Of a DNA stretch of 64,000 bases, positions 13,416-21,576 are shown in pieces; within the stretch, counting starts at the first letter, position 1, and each line of letters begins with the position of its first letter. Origin of the DNA: Salmonella enterica subsp. arizonae (GTDB taxonomy: Bacteria > Pseudomonadota > Gammaproteobacteria > Enterobacterales > Enterobacteriaceae); contig NZ_VXJW01000011.1 in the NCBI RefSeq assembly GCF_008692845.1, positions 62,001 to 126,000 on the forward strand. The letters run 5' to 3'. The notes under the pieces are model-generated. The model saw nothing but the letters and a program-made list of their open reading frames with translations. It did not search any database and was not told where the DNA came from. A program made the translations under genes and the position numbers.

Positions 13416-13726
13416 TCCGCAAAGCCTTTGTAATGCAGGTAAATGCCGACGCGCACGAGGAGTATCAGCGTCGTCATAACCCTATCTGGCCGGAGCTGGA
13501 AGCGGTACTAAAATCTCACGGCGCACATCACTACGCGATTTATCTTGATGTGGAACGCAATCTTCTTTTCGCTACCGTTGAGATTGAATCCGAAGCGCGA
13601 TGGAACGCCGTCGCCAGTACCGATATTTGCCAGCGCTGGTGGAAGCATATGCGTGATGTGATGCCCGCAAATCCGGATAACAGTCCGGTTAGCGCGGAGC
13701 TTAAAGAGGTGTTCTGGCTGGCTTAA
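13412..13726 (+). CDS. rhaM: L-rhamnose mutarotase
   Basis: The 104-residue product interconverts alpha and beta anomers of L-rhamnose. The family sequence is plain, for example [22 protein letters not shown], then [15 protein letters not shown] and the C-terminal KEVFWL. His and Tyr residues of the active site are conserved. Its ATG overlaps the dehydrogenase stop codon, so it is the last gene of the rha operon. A REP-like unit follows. Confidence 0.97.
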   Translation: MIRKAFVMQVNADAHEEYQRRHNPIWPELEAVLKSHGAHHYAIYLDVERNLLFATVEIESEARWNAVASTDICQRWWKHMRDVMPANPDNSPVSAELKEVFWLA

Positions 13727-13730
13727 GCCA

Positions 13731-13763
13731 TTGCCCGGTAGCGCTGACGCTTACCGGGCCTAC
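13731..13763. repeat. REP-like palindrome after rhaM
   Basis: The unit ttgcccggtagcgctgacgc...ttaccgggcctac forms a strong hairpin between the convergent rhaM and cupin regulator genes. Confidence 0.65.
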
Positions 13764-13768
13764 CATTC

Positions 13769-14317
13769 TCAGTTCTGTTCCGCCACCAGGATCGCCTGGG
13801 TATCCGGCTCCAGCGCTTTAAAGATATGCGCCTGGTCGCCAGGATAACAAATGTAATCCCCCTCCGCCAGCTCTTCCGACGCGTCGGTTAAACCGACGAG
13901 GGCTTTTCCCTGCGTAATAATAATATGTTCCACCGACCCCGGCGGATGCGGGTGAGAGATCCGGTCTGCCCCCGGTTGCGTCAACAGAAGATAGATATCG
14001 CGCCGCGCGCCGGGCGGACACGCCGCCAGGAGTATCGCCTGATAATGCGCCTGCTCCGCCACCACTTTGGTGCCTTCCCCGCGGCGAATCACCTGCGTTT
14101 TTTGTACCTGCGGCTCCAGCAGCCTGGCAAAGGGAATGTCGAGCGCGACGCACAGCGCCCATAGTGTCTCCAGGCTGGGGTTGCCATTCCCCGCTTCCAG
14201 TTGTGAAAGCGTAGATTTAGCGATGCCTGCGCGCCGCGCAATCTCCGCCAGCGACAGTCCGGTTCGCTGGCGTTCGCGTACCAGGCTTCTGGCAATAACG
14301 CTAATAGGTTGTGTCAT
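13769..14317 (-). CDS. XRE-family regulator with C-terminal cupin domain
   Basis: From MTQPISVIARSLVRERQ (14317) the protein is 182 residues. Residues 10-65 form a lambda-repressor-type helix-turn-helix (TGLSLAEIARRAGIAKSTLSQ). Residues 105-180 form a cupin (SHPHPPGSVEHIIITQG, then GDYICYPGDQAHIF). It is divergent from azlCD, and palindromes fill the space between, so it probably represses or activates that exporter and itself. The ligand is unknown. Proteins with this build often sense amino acids or small effectors. Confidence 0.85.
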   Translation of the reverse strand: MTQPISVIARSLVRERQRTGLSLAEIARRAGIAKSTLSQLEAGNGNPSLETLWALCVALDIPFARLLEPQVQKTQVIRRGEGTKVVAEQAHYQAILLAACPPGARRDIYLLLTQPGADRISHPHPPGSVEHIIITQGKALVGLTDASEELAEGDYICYPGDQAHIFKALEPDTQAILVAEQN

Positions 14318-14328
14318 AAAGCATCCAA

Positions 14329-14392
14329 CGTTCACTATAACGAACGAAACGTTCGTCTTGTAAAGCAAATCTGTTCCGTTCATTATAATGAA
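14329..14392. promoter_or_regulatory. Palindromic operators between the cupin regulator and azlCD
   Basis: Three inverted repeats are packed here: CGTTCactataacGAACG... at 14329-14346, CGAACGaaaCGTTCG at 14341-14355, and the perfect 14-mer TTCATTATAATGAA at 14379-14392. All share a GTTC/GAAC-like arm. They are likely sites for the divergent XRE-cupin regulator. Confidence 0.6.
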
Positions 14393-14417
14393 AATTCGTT
14401 CGATATGACTAAAGAAG

Positions 14418-15077
14418 ATGAAACACTATTTTTCCTGTCTCAAGGGAGACACGATAAAAGCGATATTTTTAGTGTGCCTGGCCGTGGGCGTCGTCGGCAT
14501 GTCCTATGGCTCGCTGGCGATGGCCTACGGTTTCCCGATATGGGTGCCGTTTGTACTCTCTATTTTTGTGCTGGCGGGCGCGTCCGAGTTTATGTTTATC
14601 GGCATTGTCGCCAGCGGCGGCAACCCGCTGGCAGCGGCGGCGGCGGGACTGCTGGTGAATGCGCGCCACGTGCCGTTTGGCGTAACGGTGCGCGATTTGG
14701 TCGGTACCCGCGCCGCCAGCTTTTTCGGCTGCCATATCATGAATGATGAGAGCGTGGTGTTCGGCCTGTCGCAAAAAACGCCGGAACAGCGTAAAGCGGC
14801 TTACTGGCTATGCGGGTTAGGCGTCGCCATTTTATGGCCGACAGGGACACTACTCGGCACACTGGTCGGCAAATTGCTGCCCGCGCCGGAGACCATTGGT
14901 CTGGATGCCGTATTCCCGGCGATCTTACTGGCGCTGGTGATCCCGGCGTTTAAAAACCGCACCACATTGATTCGGGGTTGCAGCGGCGCCGCGCTGTCGC
15001 TTGCCGCTGTTCCCTTTGTGGCTGCCGGATTGCCGGTGTTGCTTTCGCTGCTTGGCCTACTGGCGAGGAAAAAATAA
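14418..15077 (+). CDS. AzlC-family large subunit of a branched-chain amino acid exporter
   Basis: The 219-residue membrane protein shows the AzlC/YgaZ pattern. There is an early AVGVVGMSYGSLAMAYGF helix, then FVLAGASEFMFIGIVASGG and the signature NARHVPFGV near residue 83. About six membrane segments are visible. YgaZH of this family exports valine, and other members handle azaleucine or other amino acids, so the substrate is open. The stop codon and the azlD start share bases in TAATG, showing translational coupling. Expression is probably set by the divergent cupin regulator. Confidence 0.88.
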   Translation: MKHYFSCLKGDTIKAIFLVCLAVGVVGMSYGSLAMAYGFPIWVPFVLSIFVLAGASEFMFIGIVASGGNPLAAAAAGLLVNARHVPFGVTVRDLVGTRAASFFGCHIMNDESVVFGLSQKTPEQRKAAYWLCGLGVAILWPTGTLLGTLVGKLLPAPETIGLDAVFPAILLALVIPAFKNRTTLIRGCSGAALSLAAVPFVAAGLPVLLSLLGLLARKK

Positions 15078-15400
15078 TGGGCAATATGACGCTATTTATT
15101 ATCGGTATTGCTCTTTTATCCGCAGGAACCTATTTGATGCGCCTCGGCGGAGCGAAACTTGGCAGCCGTCTGGCGCTGTCTGAGCGTTCACAGGCGCTGC
15201 TGTCGGATACGGCAACGGTGCTGCTATTCTCCGTCGCGTTGGCGACCACCTTTTACGAAGGCGAACATTTCGCCGGCATGGCGCGCGTATTGGGCGTCGC
15301 CTTCGCCGTATTTTTAGCCTGGCGTAAAATGCCGCTTATTGTGGTGATTATCGCCGCCGCGGTAGTGACGGCACTGCTGCGGCTGGCGGGCTTACATTGA
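15077..15400 (+). CDS. AzlD-family small subunit of the amino acid exporter
   Basis: The 107-residue protein from MGNMTLFIIGIALLSAG has three to four membrane helices and the AzlD hallmark TYLMRLGGAKLG. It overlaps the azlC stop codon by one base. AzlC and AzlD proteins work as a pair in the inner membrane. The 15401-15584 space that follows holds a weak hairpin (aaccctgacatgg...catcagggtt) and the promoter region of frvA. Confidence 0.87.
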   Translation: MGNMTLFIIGIALLSAGTYLMRLGGAKLGSRLALSERSQALLSDTATVLLFSVALATTFYEGEHFAGMARVLGVAFAVFLAWRKMPLIVVIIAAAVVTALLRLAGLH

Positions 15401-15584
15401 ACCTATCGTAACCCTGACATGGAAAATTCATCAGGGTTATATAATGCTGTATAGTGTGTGACACTCCGCAAAATCAGGAAGAAACTTAACGGCATATTGT
15501 CACTCCCTCCCGACATATTACCGCTCATCTCTTGACCGTCTCTTCGTTAAAATCAGATTAAACAGATTTTAACGGAGCCACATC

Positions 15585-16031
15585 ATGACCGCCCTTACAA
15601 CGAACTGCATCGATCTCAGTATTCAGGGCAACAGCGCTTACTCCATTCTTAAACAGTTGGCAGAAATGGCGTTCCAGAACGGCTATATCACCGATCGTCA
15701 TCAGTTCCTGCAAACGCTGCTACTGCGGGAAACGTTGCATTCCACGAGGTACGGCTCAGGCATCGCCGTACCGCACGGTAAAAGCGCCTGCGTGAAGCAT
15801 CCCTTTGTTTTGTTCACGCGCAAATCTGAAAACGTGGACTGGAAGGCCAGCGACGGCGAGGGCGTGAACTGCTGGGCCTGCCTCGGCTTACCGCTGGCTG
15901 GCGAAGACGATCAGGTCAAAATTATCGGCACCCTGTGCCGCAAAATCATCCACCAGGATTTTATCAACCTGTTAAAGCAAGGGAATGCCGACCAGGTACT
16001 TTCTTTGTTAAATCAAACACAAAACTTATAA
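15585..16031 (+). CDS. frvA: PTS fructose-type EIIA, FrvA
   Basis: The 148-residue protein matches the single-domain fructose/mannitol EIIA family. The phosphorylated histidine lies in GIAVPHGKSA near residue 66. The length equals E. coli FrvA. It would pass phosphate from HPr to FrvB. FrvB is destroyed just downstream, so this gene looks intact but has lost its partner. A clear aacggag site precedes the ATG. Confidence 0.9.
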   Translation: MTALTTNCIDLSIQGNSAYSILKQLAEMAFQNGYITDRHQFLQTLLLRETLHSTRYGSGIAVPHGKSACVKHPFVLFTRKSENVDWKASDGEGVNCWACLGLPLAGEDDQVKIIGTLCRKIIHQDFINLLKQGNADQVLSLLNQTQNL

Positions 16032-16041
16032 GGAAGCGGCT

Positions 16042-17000
16042 ATGGAGTCATCCTTACGTTTAGTAGCGATCACCAACTGCCCGGCGGGAATCGCCCACAC
16101 CTCTATGGTGGCGGAAGCGCTGGAGCAAAAAGCGCGTTCGCTCGGCCATACTATTAAAGTCGAGACCCAGGGTTCAAGCGGCGTTGAAAACCACCTCACC
16201 CACGAGGAGATCGCCGCCGCCGATAGCGGCGTCAAGTTGGGTAAGCAGGATGTGCAGCAGGGTAGCATGATGGGCCATCTGATGGCGGGCGTTTCCCCCG
16301 CGCTGCCGTTCGTGATTGGCGGCGGTAGACGGCGATATTCCCGCCAATCTGGTGCTCTCGCTTCTGGAGCTGGGCGTACCGGAAATGGCGCAGCTCATCC
16401 TGCCATTAAGCCTGTTCCTGGGGCTTCTGATGACGCTGGGCAAACTGTATACCGAAAGTGAAATTACGGTCATGCATGCCTGCGGGTTGAGCTAAGTCCG
16501 TCTCGGCAAAGCGCTTCAGCCTCTGCTCGGCTCGATGCTTATCCCGTTCGTCACGCTACTGTTGTTCGGCGTGCTGACGTATTACGTCATCGGCCCGGTG
16601 ATGTCCGACGTGATGGGCGGCCTGCTGCACTTCCTGAACACCATTCCACCGTCGATGAAAATGGGCGCGGCCTTCCTCGTTGGCACGATGCTGGCGTTTG
16701 ATATGGGCGGGCCAATCAACAAAACCGCCTGGTTCTTCTGCTTCTCGCTGCTGGAAAAATATATCTACGACTAGTACGCCATTGTCGGCGTGGTGGCGCT
16801 GATGCCGCCCGTCGCGGCAGGTATCGCTACGTATCTTGCGCCGAAGCTATTTACCCTGCAGGAGAAGGCCGCCGCCAGCAGCGCGATTGTGGTGGGCGCT
16901 ACCGTCGCTACCGAACCCGCGATCCCTTATGCGCTGGCCGCGCCGCTGCCGATGATTACCGCCAATACGCTCTCCGGCGGCATTGCCGGCATACGTCACT
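16042..17000 (+). pseudogene. frvB: PTS EIIBC (FrvB), heavily degraded and interrupted by an lptF fragment
   Basis: Pieces of FrvB appear in order. The EIIB N-terminus (MESSLRLVAITNCPAGIAHT) is followed by a deletion that joins EEIAAAD directly to SGVKLGKQDV. The first EIIC helix ([11 protein letters not shown]) is then interrupted by foreign sequence at 16326-16492. EIIC resumes as VRLGKALQPLLGSMLIPF, is stopped by TAG at 16772-16774 (W to stop in YIYD*YAIVG), and runs to GGIAGIRH before a deletion joins it to frvR. Membrane translocation cannot be supported. It starts 10 bases after frvA. Confidence 0.9.
16326..16492 (+). other. lptF-derived fragment inside frvB
   Basis: About 55 codons encode [20 protein letters not shown] and then a stretch ending [11 protein letters not shown]. 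This is the LptF inner membrane lipopolysaccharide exporter near its residues 40-95. FrvB has no such segment. The joint at the left lies in ggcggta and at the right in gagctaagtcc, suggesting short matching bases at both ends. It is not expressed in frame as LptF. The real lptF should lie elsewhere in the chromosome. Confidence 0.8.
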
Positions 17001-17009
17001 GAAAAAGGC

Positions 17010-17913
17010 GGTAGAGCAAGGAGGGAGCTACCTTGGCGAGAACGCGTTCGGAACGCTTATCGGCCTTCTGGAAGCACAGCAACAGCAGGCAATGACCCTC
17101 TCCGCTGACGCCGTATGTTCTCTACTGCAACGCGTCCCCGGCGCCGCCTCGTTAAACATTATTGATGCCCAACTCATCGATAACATTACCGGTCATCTGC
17201 TTAGATGCGTATCCGCGCCCATATGGTTACCGGAGCATCGTCAGAGCAGTATGAATAACCTGAAGTCCGCGTGGCCCGCCGCGTTCGACATGAGCCTGCG
17301 CCCTGGAGCGGCATCAGAATGAGCGGCGCCCTATCGTTTTGTTATCCGATCAAAATGCGATTGCTACCATTAATCAGCAGGCTATTGAGCGGGATGTGCT
17401 TCATTGTCGGGTCATGATTGCGCGAACGCCCGGCGAAGTGAACGCAATAAGTCAGGAGATTGATCCGGTACTTATTATCAATAACAGCCAGAACGCTTCT
17501 TTTCTAAGGCACGAAGTTTTCATTACCCGAATCTCCCGAGAGAAGACTGGAATACCATCACCAGGCAAATTTGTGACCGATTGGTGAGCCAGGCCCACAT
17601 CACCGAGGATGACGCGCTGCGAATCTGCGCCCGGGAAGGCGAAGGCGAGAACCTGATTATCAATCACCTCGCCATCCCCCACTGCTGGAGCGAGCAGGAA
17701 TTCCATTTCCGCGGATTTTTCATCCCCCTGGCGAACCCCGTACAAGTTAATAATGAGCCCGTTGACCATGTGCTGCTCGCCTGCGCTGCCGCCGCTGCGC
17801 GTCACAAGCTGAAAATCTTCAGTTATCTGGCTAGCGTCATATACCGCCATCCGGCCGACACGGTTCGCAGGTTAGATAGCTATGAAGCATTTATTTCGCT
17901 GTTAAATCATTAA
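17010..17913 (+). pseudogene. frvR: FrvR-type PTS-regulated transcription regulator, 5' truncated and frameshifted
   Basis: Only the C-terminal half of a roughly 580-residue PRD/EIIA regulator remains. It begins near YLGENAFGTLIGLLEAQQQ and runs through LLQRVPGAASLNIIDAQL to AFDMSL. A deletion then joins it out of frame to ALERHQNERRPIVLLSDQN. A second deletion and frameshift near 17500 precede the final EIIA-like domain (ICDRLVSQAHITEDDALR, then LAIPHCWSEQE and CACAAAAARHKLK). The helix-turn-helix N-terminus and all of frvX are missing. It cannot act as a regulator. Confidence 0.88.
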
Positions 17914-17917
17914 GAGC

Positions 17918-17943
17918 AAAAAGCGCCTCAAAGGCGCTCTTTC
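17918..17943. terminator. Bidirectional terminator after frvR remnant
   Basis: The stem AGCGCCT/AGGCGCT has A residues on the left and a T-rich run on the right. It lies between the convergent frvR remnant and the DUF1471 gene and could serve both. Confidence 0.75.
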
Positions 17944-17959
17944 TACGGTATAGCGGCTG

Positions 17960-18172
17960 TTATTTCAGTAGTTCAGCGGTCATATGCACGCGGTTGCCCG
18001 TGTAAGCCTGAGTAATTTTGTAGTCGCTTGCGCCAACCTGTTCAGCCTGCGCAGCGATTTTGGCTTCTGCACTTTCCAGCGTGGAATCCGTTGCGGTCAC
18101 TGACTGCGCAGCGAAAGAACCAAAAGAAGTAGTAAAAGCGACAACTGCGACAAAATTTCTGATTATCTTCAT
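17960..18172 (-). CDS. DUF1471 (YhcN/BhsA-type) small periplasmic protein
   Basis: The 70-residue protein has a signal peptide of about 22 residues (MKIIRNFVAVVAFTTSFGSFA) cut after FAA. The mature part ends DYKITQAYTGNRVHMTAELLK, the typical DUF1471 finish. The family includes BhsA, YhcN and McbA, which affect stress tolerance and biofilm formation, with individual roles often unknown. The chosen start has a gaaagga site upstream; the longer frame to 18274 lacks conserved residues. It stands alone between decayed neighbours. Confidence 0.85.
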   Translation of the reverse strand: MKIIRNFVAVVAFTTSFGSFAAQSVTATDSTLESAEAKIAAQAEQVGASDYKITQAYTGNRVHMTAELLK

Positions 18173-18301
18173 GATATAAATCCTTTCACTTAGTTGTTTG
18201 ATTAAGTAGGGACTCCTCGATGCAATAAATCGTAGTCCGATATTCGAACAGCTAAAAGCGGAATGATTTGCCAATCTTATTCAAATTTATTAAACATAAA
18301 T

Positions 18302-18325
18302 CAGACTGGCACGCCTGCCAGTCTG
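18302..18325. terminator. Hairpin at the tail of the yiiG remnant
   Basis: A perfect 10-bp inverted repeat CAGACTGGCA/TGCCAGTCTG with a four-base loop lies just past the remnant reading frame on the minus strand. The T run is weak, so termination is only probable. Confidence 0.5.
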
Positions 18326-18332
18326 TGCGTGG

Positions 18333-18440
18333 TTAATGTACCGTCACGCAACACAGACGATTACAATCATCCACCATCTCGTTATAACTTCTCAACGCAT
18401 CTGGATAAAAATCCGCAACCATCCAGCCTGTTACAGAGCC
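18333..18440 (-). pseudogene. yiiG: Probable C-terminal remnant of yiiG (DUF3829 lipoprotein)
   Basis: An open stretch without a start codon encodes GWMVADFYPDALRSYNEMVD and ends DCNRLCCVTVH. The WMV...YNEMVDDCNRL pattern resembles the C-terminus of DUF3829 proteins such as YiiG. The position fits: E. coli has yiiG between frvR and fdhD on the fdhD strand, which corresponds to the minus strand here. The N-terminal part is absent and would lie toward the island. The similarity is short, so the call leans on gene order. Confidence 0.5.
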
Positions 18441-18490
18441 CTATACCCGTTTTTTCATCATCATTTTGGTATCAAATGTATCGGCAGGAA

Positions 18491-18631
18491 TCATGACCGC
18501 CATTTATCCTGGCATAAAGACTGGGTGGTGATACCGAGATGTGTTGCAACGCTGGAAACAGAATGACCACGATTAAAAACCTGTTTGACAGCTTCAATGT
18601 TGAGCTCGCCGGGATAACACTTACTACTCAT
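18491..18631 (-). mobile_element. IS3-family transposase OrfA, N-terminal remnant
   Basis: A 46-codon frame from ATG 18631 reads MSSKCYPGELNIEAVKQVFN, then HSVSSVATHLGITTQSL. This is the helix-turn-helix start of an IS3-family OrfA (commonly MSSKRYPEEFKIEAVKQV). It ends at TGA after DKWRS, well short of the usual 90 or so residues, and no OrfB follows. It marks the left border of the AT-rich island. Confidence 0.82.
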
Positions 18632-18992
18632 GGGCACCTCTCTTTTAGCCATCTTAAATAACTCTAAGGCATCTGTTAAACACGTGTCGATTCACTTATC
18701 TCATGTGAAAATAATATTGCACATTGTAACTCATTGAAAATGATATTTGCATTAAGGGAATACAGTAAGTAGAGGAGACAATATGCGTTTATAGTTTTTT
18801 ACTCCAATATAAATATTTTTCATTGAATGCATTATCAAATATTAAATGGTAAATATAAAATATTACGCACTTCTCTTGAAAAAAAATTTTACTTTCAGAT
18901 GTCTTTTTCTGTGACTTGATGCTTCCCATGCTTCTTAAAAAAGATAATATCAGGCTGGGTTTAAACAAAAAAAGTGGATTAAAGAGGTTAAG
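18632..18992. other. AT-rich leader region of the peptide gene
   Basis: This 360-base interval is strongly AT-rich and holds no supported gene. It should contain the promoter of the double-glycine peptide. I see no clear -35/-10 pair that I would trust. Confidence 0.5.
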
Positions 18993-19247
18993 ATGAACTT
19001 ATTGACTGAAAAAGAAATCAACAATATCTGTGGTGCCGGATTTGGTGATTATGGTGGTTATACTAGTGGTGAATTAGGAGCAAAAGCAGGATGTGCCATA
19101 GACTCAATTCTGGGGATCCCTGCATGTGGACATAATAATGGTAAAAATCCAGGGAAACTCGACCCCCATGCTCCTAATATCAGTGAACCATTAAAACCAA
19201 AACCTTACTGGAACCAACCGATGACCGAATGGCATGGTGGTTTTTAA
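18993..19247 (+). CDS. Double-glycine-leader peptide, microcin-like candidate
   Basis: The 84-residue product begins MNLLTEKEINNICGAG, which matches the leaders of class II microcins (Met, hydrophobic, E at -8, IN/LN, then GA or GG). Cleavage after Ala15 by a C39 peptidase would release a 69-residue peptide. Its first half is glycine-rich with Cys34 and Cys45 (possible disulfide). Its second half is rich in proline, lysine and tryptophan, ending PMTEWHGGF. A CvaA/CvaB-type exporter follows downstream. The ribosome site agaggt is good. I do not recognise the mature sequence, so antibacterial activity is inferred only from leader and context. Confidence 0.8.
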   Translation: MNLLTEKEINNICGAGFGDYGGYTSGELGAKAGCAIDSILGIPACGHNNGKNPGKLDPHAPNISEPLKPKPYWNQPMTEWHGGF

Positions 19248-19493
19248 CTTCACGGTTTATTAAACAGATAAATCCTAAATACCCATTCATATTGTAAAAG
19301 TATTATTCGGATTGTTGTAGTGAATCCCACTAGCGTTGGGGCATAAATGGTTAACCTGCTTATCATGTGTGATGCGGGTCATTGTTAATCATTCAGTGAC
19401 TCACCGGGTAGCGACCGGCACTGCAACTCTACTTACAGGTAGATTGAAGATGACCTCTTCTCTTTAATCTTTCTCAGAGCGAATATGGAACCG

Positions 19494-20120
19494 ATGAAAT
19501 ACGAGCTAACCAATATTACTCAGTACTATAATGGTGTCGCCTTGCGTCGCATTCGCGCACTACGTGATAGTGAATTATCCGGATTTAAAAGGGGTGACAT
19601 TGGTGGATGGATACAAACAACCGATAATCTCTCTCAGGAAGGAGAATGTTGGATTCATCATGATGCCCGCGTCCTGGGAAATGCCCGAGTTACTGGCGAT
19701 TGCCGTATTTCAGACTACGCAGAAATAAGTGGAAATGCCAGAGTTTCTGGCTTTAGTTTAATTGAGCATTGTGCAGTAGTTACTGATAATGCTGTGTTGG
19801 AAGGTGTTGTCAGACTTTCTGGCTACAGCCGAGTTTTTGGCCATGCACACATTTGCTGTGGCGAGGATGGTCCGCAAATATTATCCGACGTTTGGATAAA
19901 TTTCGATATTGATTATGACACAAACTACGCCATTTTTGTTGATGGTCGCGATGCCGGCCTGATAATCGCCGTTTCACAAAACGGTTCAATATGTGTGGCT
20001 GGTAACTGGGATTTTGACGGATTTTTTGGCGATCTTCCTGCGTTTAAGCAATGGGCTCAGAAGCACAGTAAGGCGGCAGTAAGATTGTTACCAGGCATCA
20101 GCTATTGGTTATCTCAGTAG
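19494..20120 (+). CDS. Beta-helix repeat protein of phage/accessory type, function unknown
   Basis: Started at MKYELTNITQYYNGVALRRI (19494; ATG 19485 is an alternative) the protein has 208 residues. After an N-terminal cap (RALRDSELSGFKRGDIGGWI) residues 45-130 are short hexapeptide-like repeats such as DARVLGNARVTGDCRISDYA, which should form a left-handed beta-helix. A non-repeat C-terminal domain of about 75 residues follows. Similar DARVSGNARV proteins occur in phages and accessory regions with no settled role. It sits between the peptide gene and its exporter, so a role in immunity or processing cannot be excluded. Confidence 0.75.
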   Translation: MKYELTNITQYYNGVALRRIRALRDSELSGFKRGDIGGWIQTTDNLSQEGECWIHHDARVLGNARVTGDCRISDYAEISGNARVSGFSLIEHCAVVTDNAVLEGVVRLSGYSRVFGHAHICCGEDGPQILSDVWINFDIDYDTNYAIFVDGRDAGLIIAVSQNGSICVAGNWDFDGFFGDLPAFKQWAQKHSKAAVRLLPGISYWLSQ

Positions 20121-20152
20121 TCTCTGAAATATACCTTAATATATTTTTCTCG

Positions 20153-20180
20153 TTGACATAGAGTGATAATCTTATCTAAT
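20153..20180 (+). promoter_or_regulatory. Possible promoter before the exporter genes
   Basis: A perfect -35 TTGACA at 20153 is followed after 16 bases by TCTAAT, a poor -10. It lies about 120 bases before the membrane fusion protein and could give the exporter its own transcription. Confidence 0.35.
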
Positions 20181-20301
20181 GAAGATATATTTCATTTCAC
20201 CCATTTCGTTAAGCACTACGCAGTCCGTTTTCCTGTTATCCACCCCATATTATAGTAGGGTGCCTTATTAATGATGAATTAAGACTAAGGCATATAACAC
20301 T

Positions 20302-21576
20302 ATGTTCCGTAAGGAAGCTCTGGAAAGCCGAAAAATGATATGGCATGGGAAGGCATTGCTACTCCCGGGAATACCTCCCATTATAGTAATATTTTTTTGT
20401 CTGTTTTTTTTATCCTTCTTTTTATATTTTGTTATTACGAAGGACTATACGCGTCGTGTTACCGTAAGTGGAGAGGTAACGACATGGCCGCGTCCCGTCA
20501 ATATCTATTCCGATGTGCAGGGATTTGTTGTTGACCGCTTTGTTACGGAAGGGCAGGTCGTAAAAAAGAATACACCGCTATATCAAATTGATGTCAGTAA
20601 AAGTACTCGAAATGGCGTGGTCAGCAGCAGACATCATGCAGATATCACGACCCAGATCCGTCAGGTGGATAATATTATCTCAGGGCTAAAGGACAGCAAA
20701 AAAGCCACACTGGATGCTCTGGAAAAACAGAAAATACAGTATATCCAGGCGCTTCAAAGTTCGTCCGATATCATTCGTCATGCCGAAGAAGGTATCCGAA
20801 TCATGAAGAAAAATATGGATAATTATCGCCAGTACCAGTCCCGAGGCTTGATTACGAAAGATCAGTTGACGAATCAGGAAACAATTTATTATCAGCAACA
20901 GAGCAACCTCCTGGGACTGAATAGCCAGAATGAACAGAATGCATTACAGTTAACCAGCCTTGAAAGTCAGATACGAATTCAGGCTGCAGAATTCGATAAC
21001 CGGATTTATCAGATGATATTGCAGCGTTATGAATTACAGAAAGAACTGATCAATACAGATATTGAGAGTGCTGTCATTATTCGTGCGTTATCTGATGGAA
21101 AAATAGATTCACTGAGTGTGAGTACAGGGCAGATGGTCAGCGCTGGCGACAGTCTGGCTCAGATTTTACCTGATACCGTCAGACACTACTATCTGGTGCT
21201 CTGGGTGCCAAATACTGCTGTACCTTATATAACCACTGGCGATAGGGTTAATATTCGTTATGAAGCATTCCCTGCAGAAAAATTCGGACAGTTTCCGGGA
21301 GTTATTCAGTCTATATCACGTGCACCCGCAACCCCACAGGAAATGCGCACATACCAGGGCGCCCCCCAGAATACATCTTCTCTCTCCGTACCCTATTACA
21401 AAGTCATCACTCGACTGGACAGGCAAAGTATCACTTATGGCGGTAAATCGCGCCCACTGGAAAACGGAATGAAGGCGCAGGTAACGTTGTTTCTCGAAAA
21501 ACGAAAAATTTGGCAATGGATGTTGTCCCCATTTTACGACATGAAGAACAGTACCACAGGGCCAGTTAATGAATAG
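20302..21576 (+). CDS. CvaA-like membrane fusion protein of a peptide exporter (HlyD family)
   Basis: The 424-residue protein has one N-terminal membrane segment (residues 25-45), then an HlyD-type biotinyl-lipoyl half motif ([20 protein letters not shown]), a long coiled coil (residues 105-235), the second half motif ([20 protein letters not shown]) and a beta-barrel region. CvaA of microcin V export is about 413 residues. It would bridge the ABC transporter to an outer membrane channel, normally TolC, which is not encoded here. The gene overlaps the next by eight bases. Confidence 0.9.
   Translation: MFRKEALESRKMIWHGKALLLPGIPPIIVIFFCLFFLSFFLYFVITKDYTRRVTVSGEVTTWPRPVNIYSDVQGFVVDRFVTEGQVVKKNTPLYQIDVSKSTRNGVVSSRHHADITTQIRQVDNIISGLKDSKKATLDALEKQKIQYIQALQSSSDIIRHAEEGIRIMKKNMDNYRQYQSRGLITKDQLTNQETIYYQQQSNLLGLNSQNEQNALQLTSLESQIRIQAAEFDNRIYQMILQRYELQKELINTDIESAVIIRALSDGKIDSLSVSTGQMVSAGDSLAQILPDTVRHYYLVLWVPNTAVPYITTGDRVNIRYEAFPAEKFGQFPGVIQSISRAPATPQEMRTYQGAPQNTSSLSVPYYKVITRLDRQSITYGGKSRPLENGMKAQVTLFLEKRKIWQWMLSPFYDMKNSTTGPVNE

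Noticed and set aside
18263-18566. Two overlapping plus-strand frames of 76-77 codons before the island
   Set aside because: They are antisense to the yiiG-like tail and the IS3 remnant and show no family features.
18782-18925. Minus-strand 47-codon frame (MGSIKSQKKTSESKIFF) as an immunity gene for the microcin-like peptide
   Set aside because: No membrane helix pattern, poor codon use and opposite orientation with no ribosome site; it looks like chance in AT-rich DNA.
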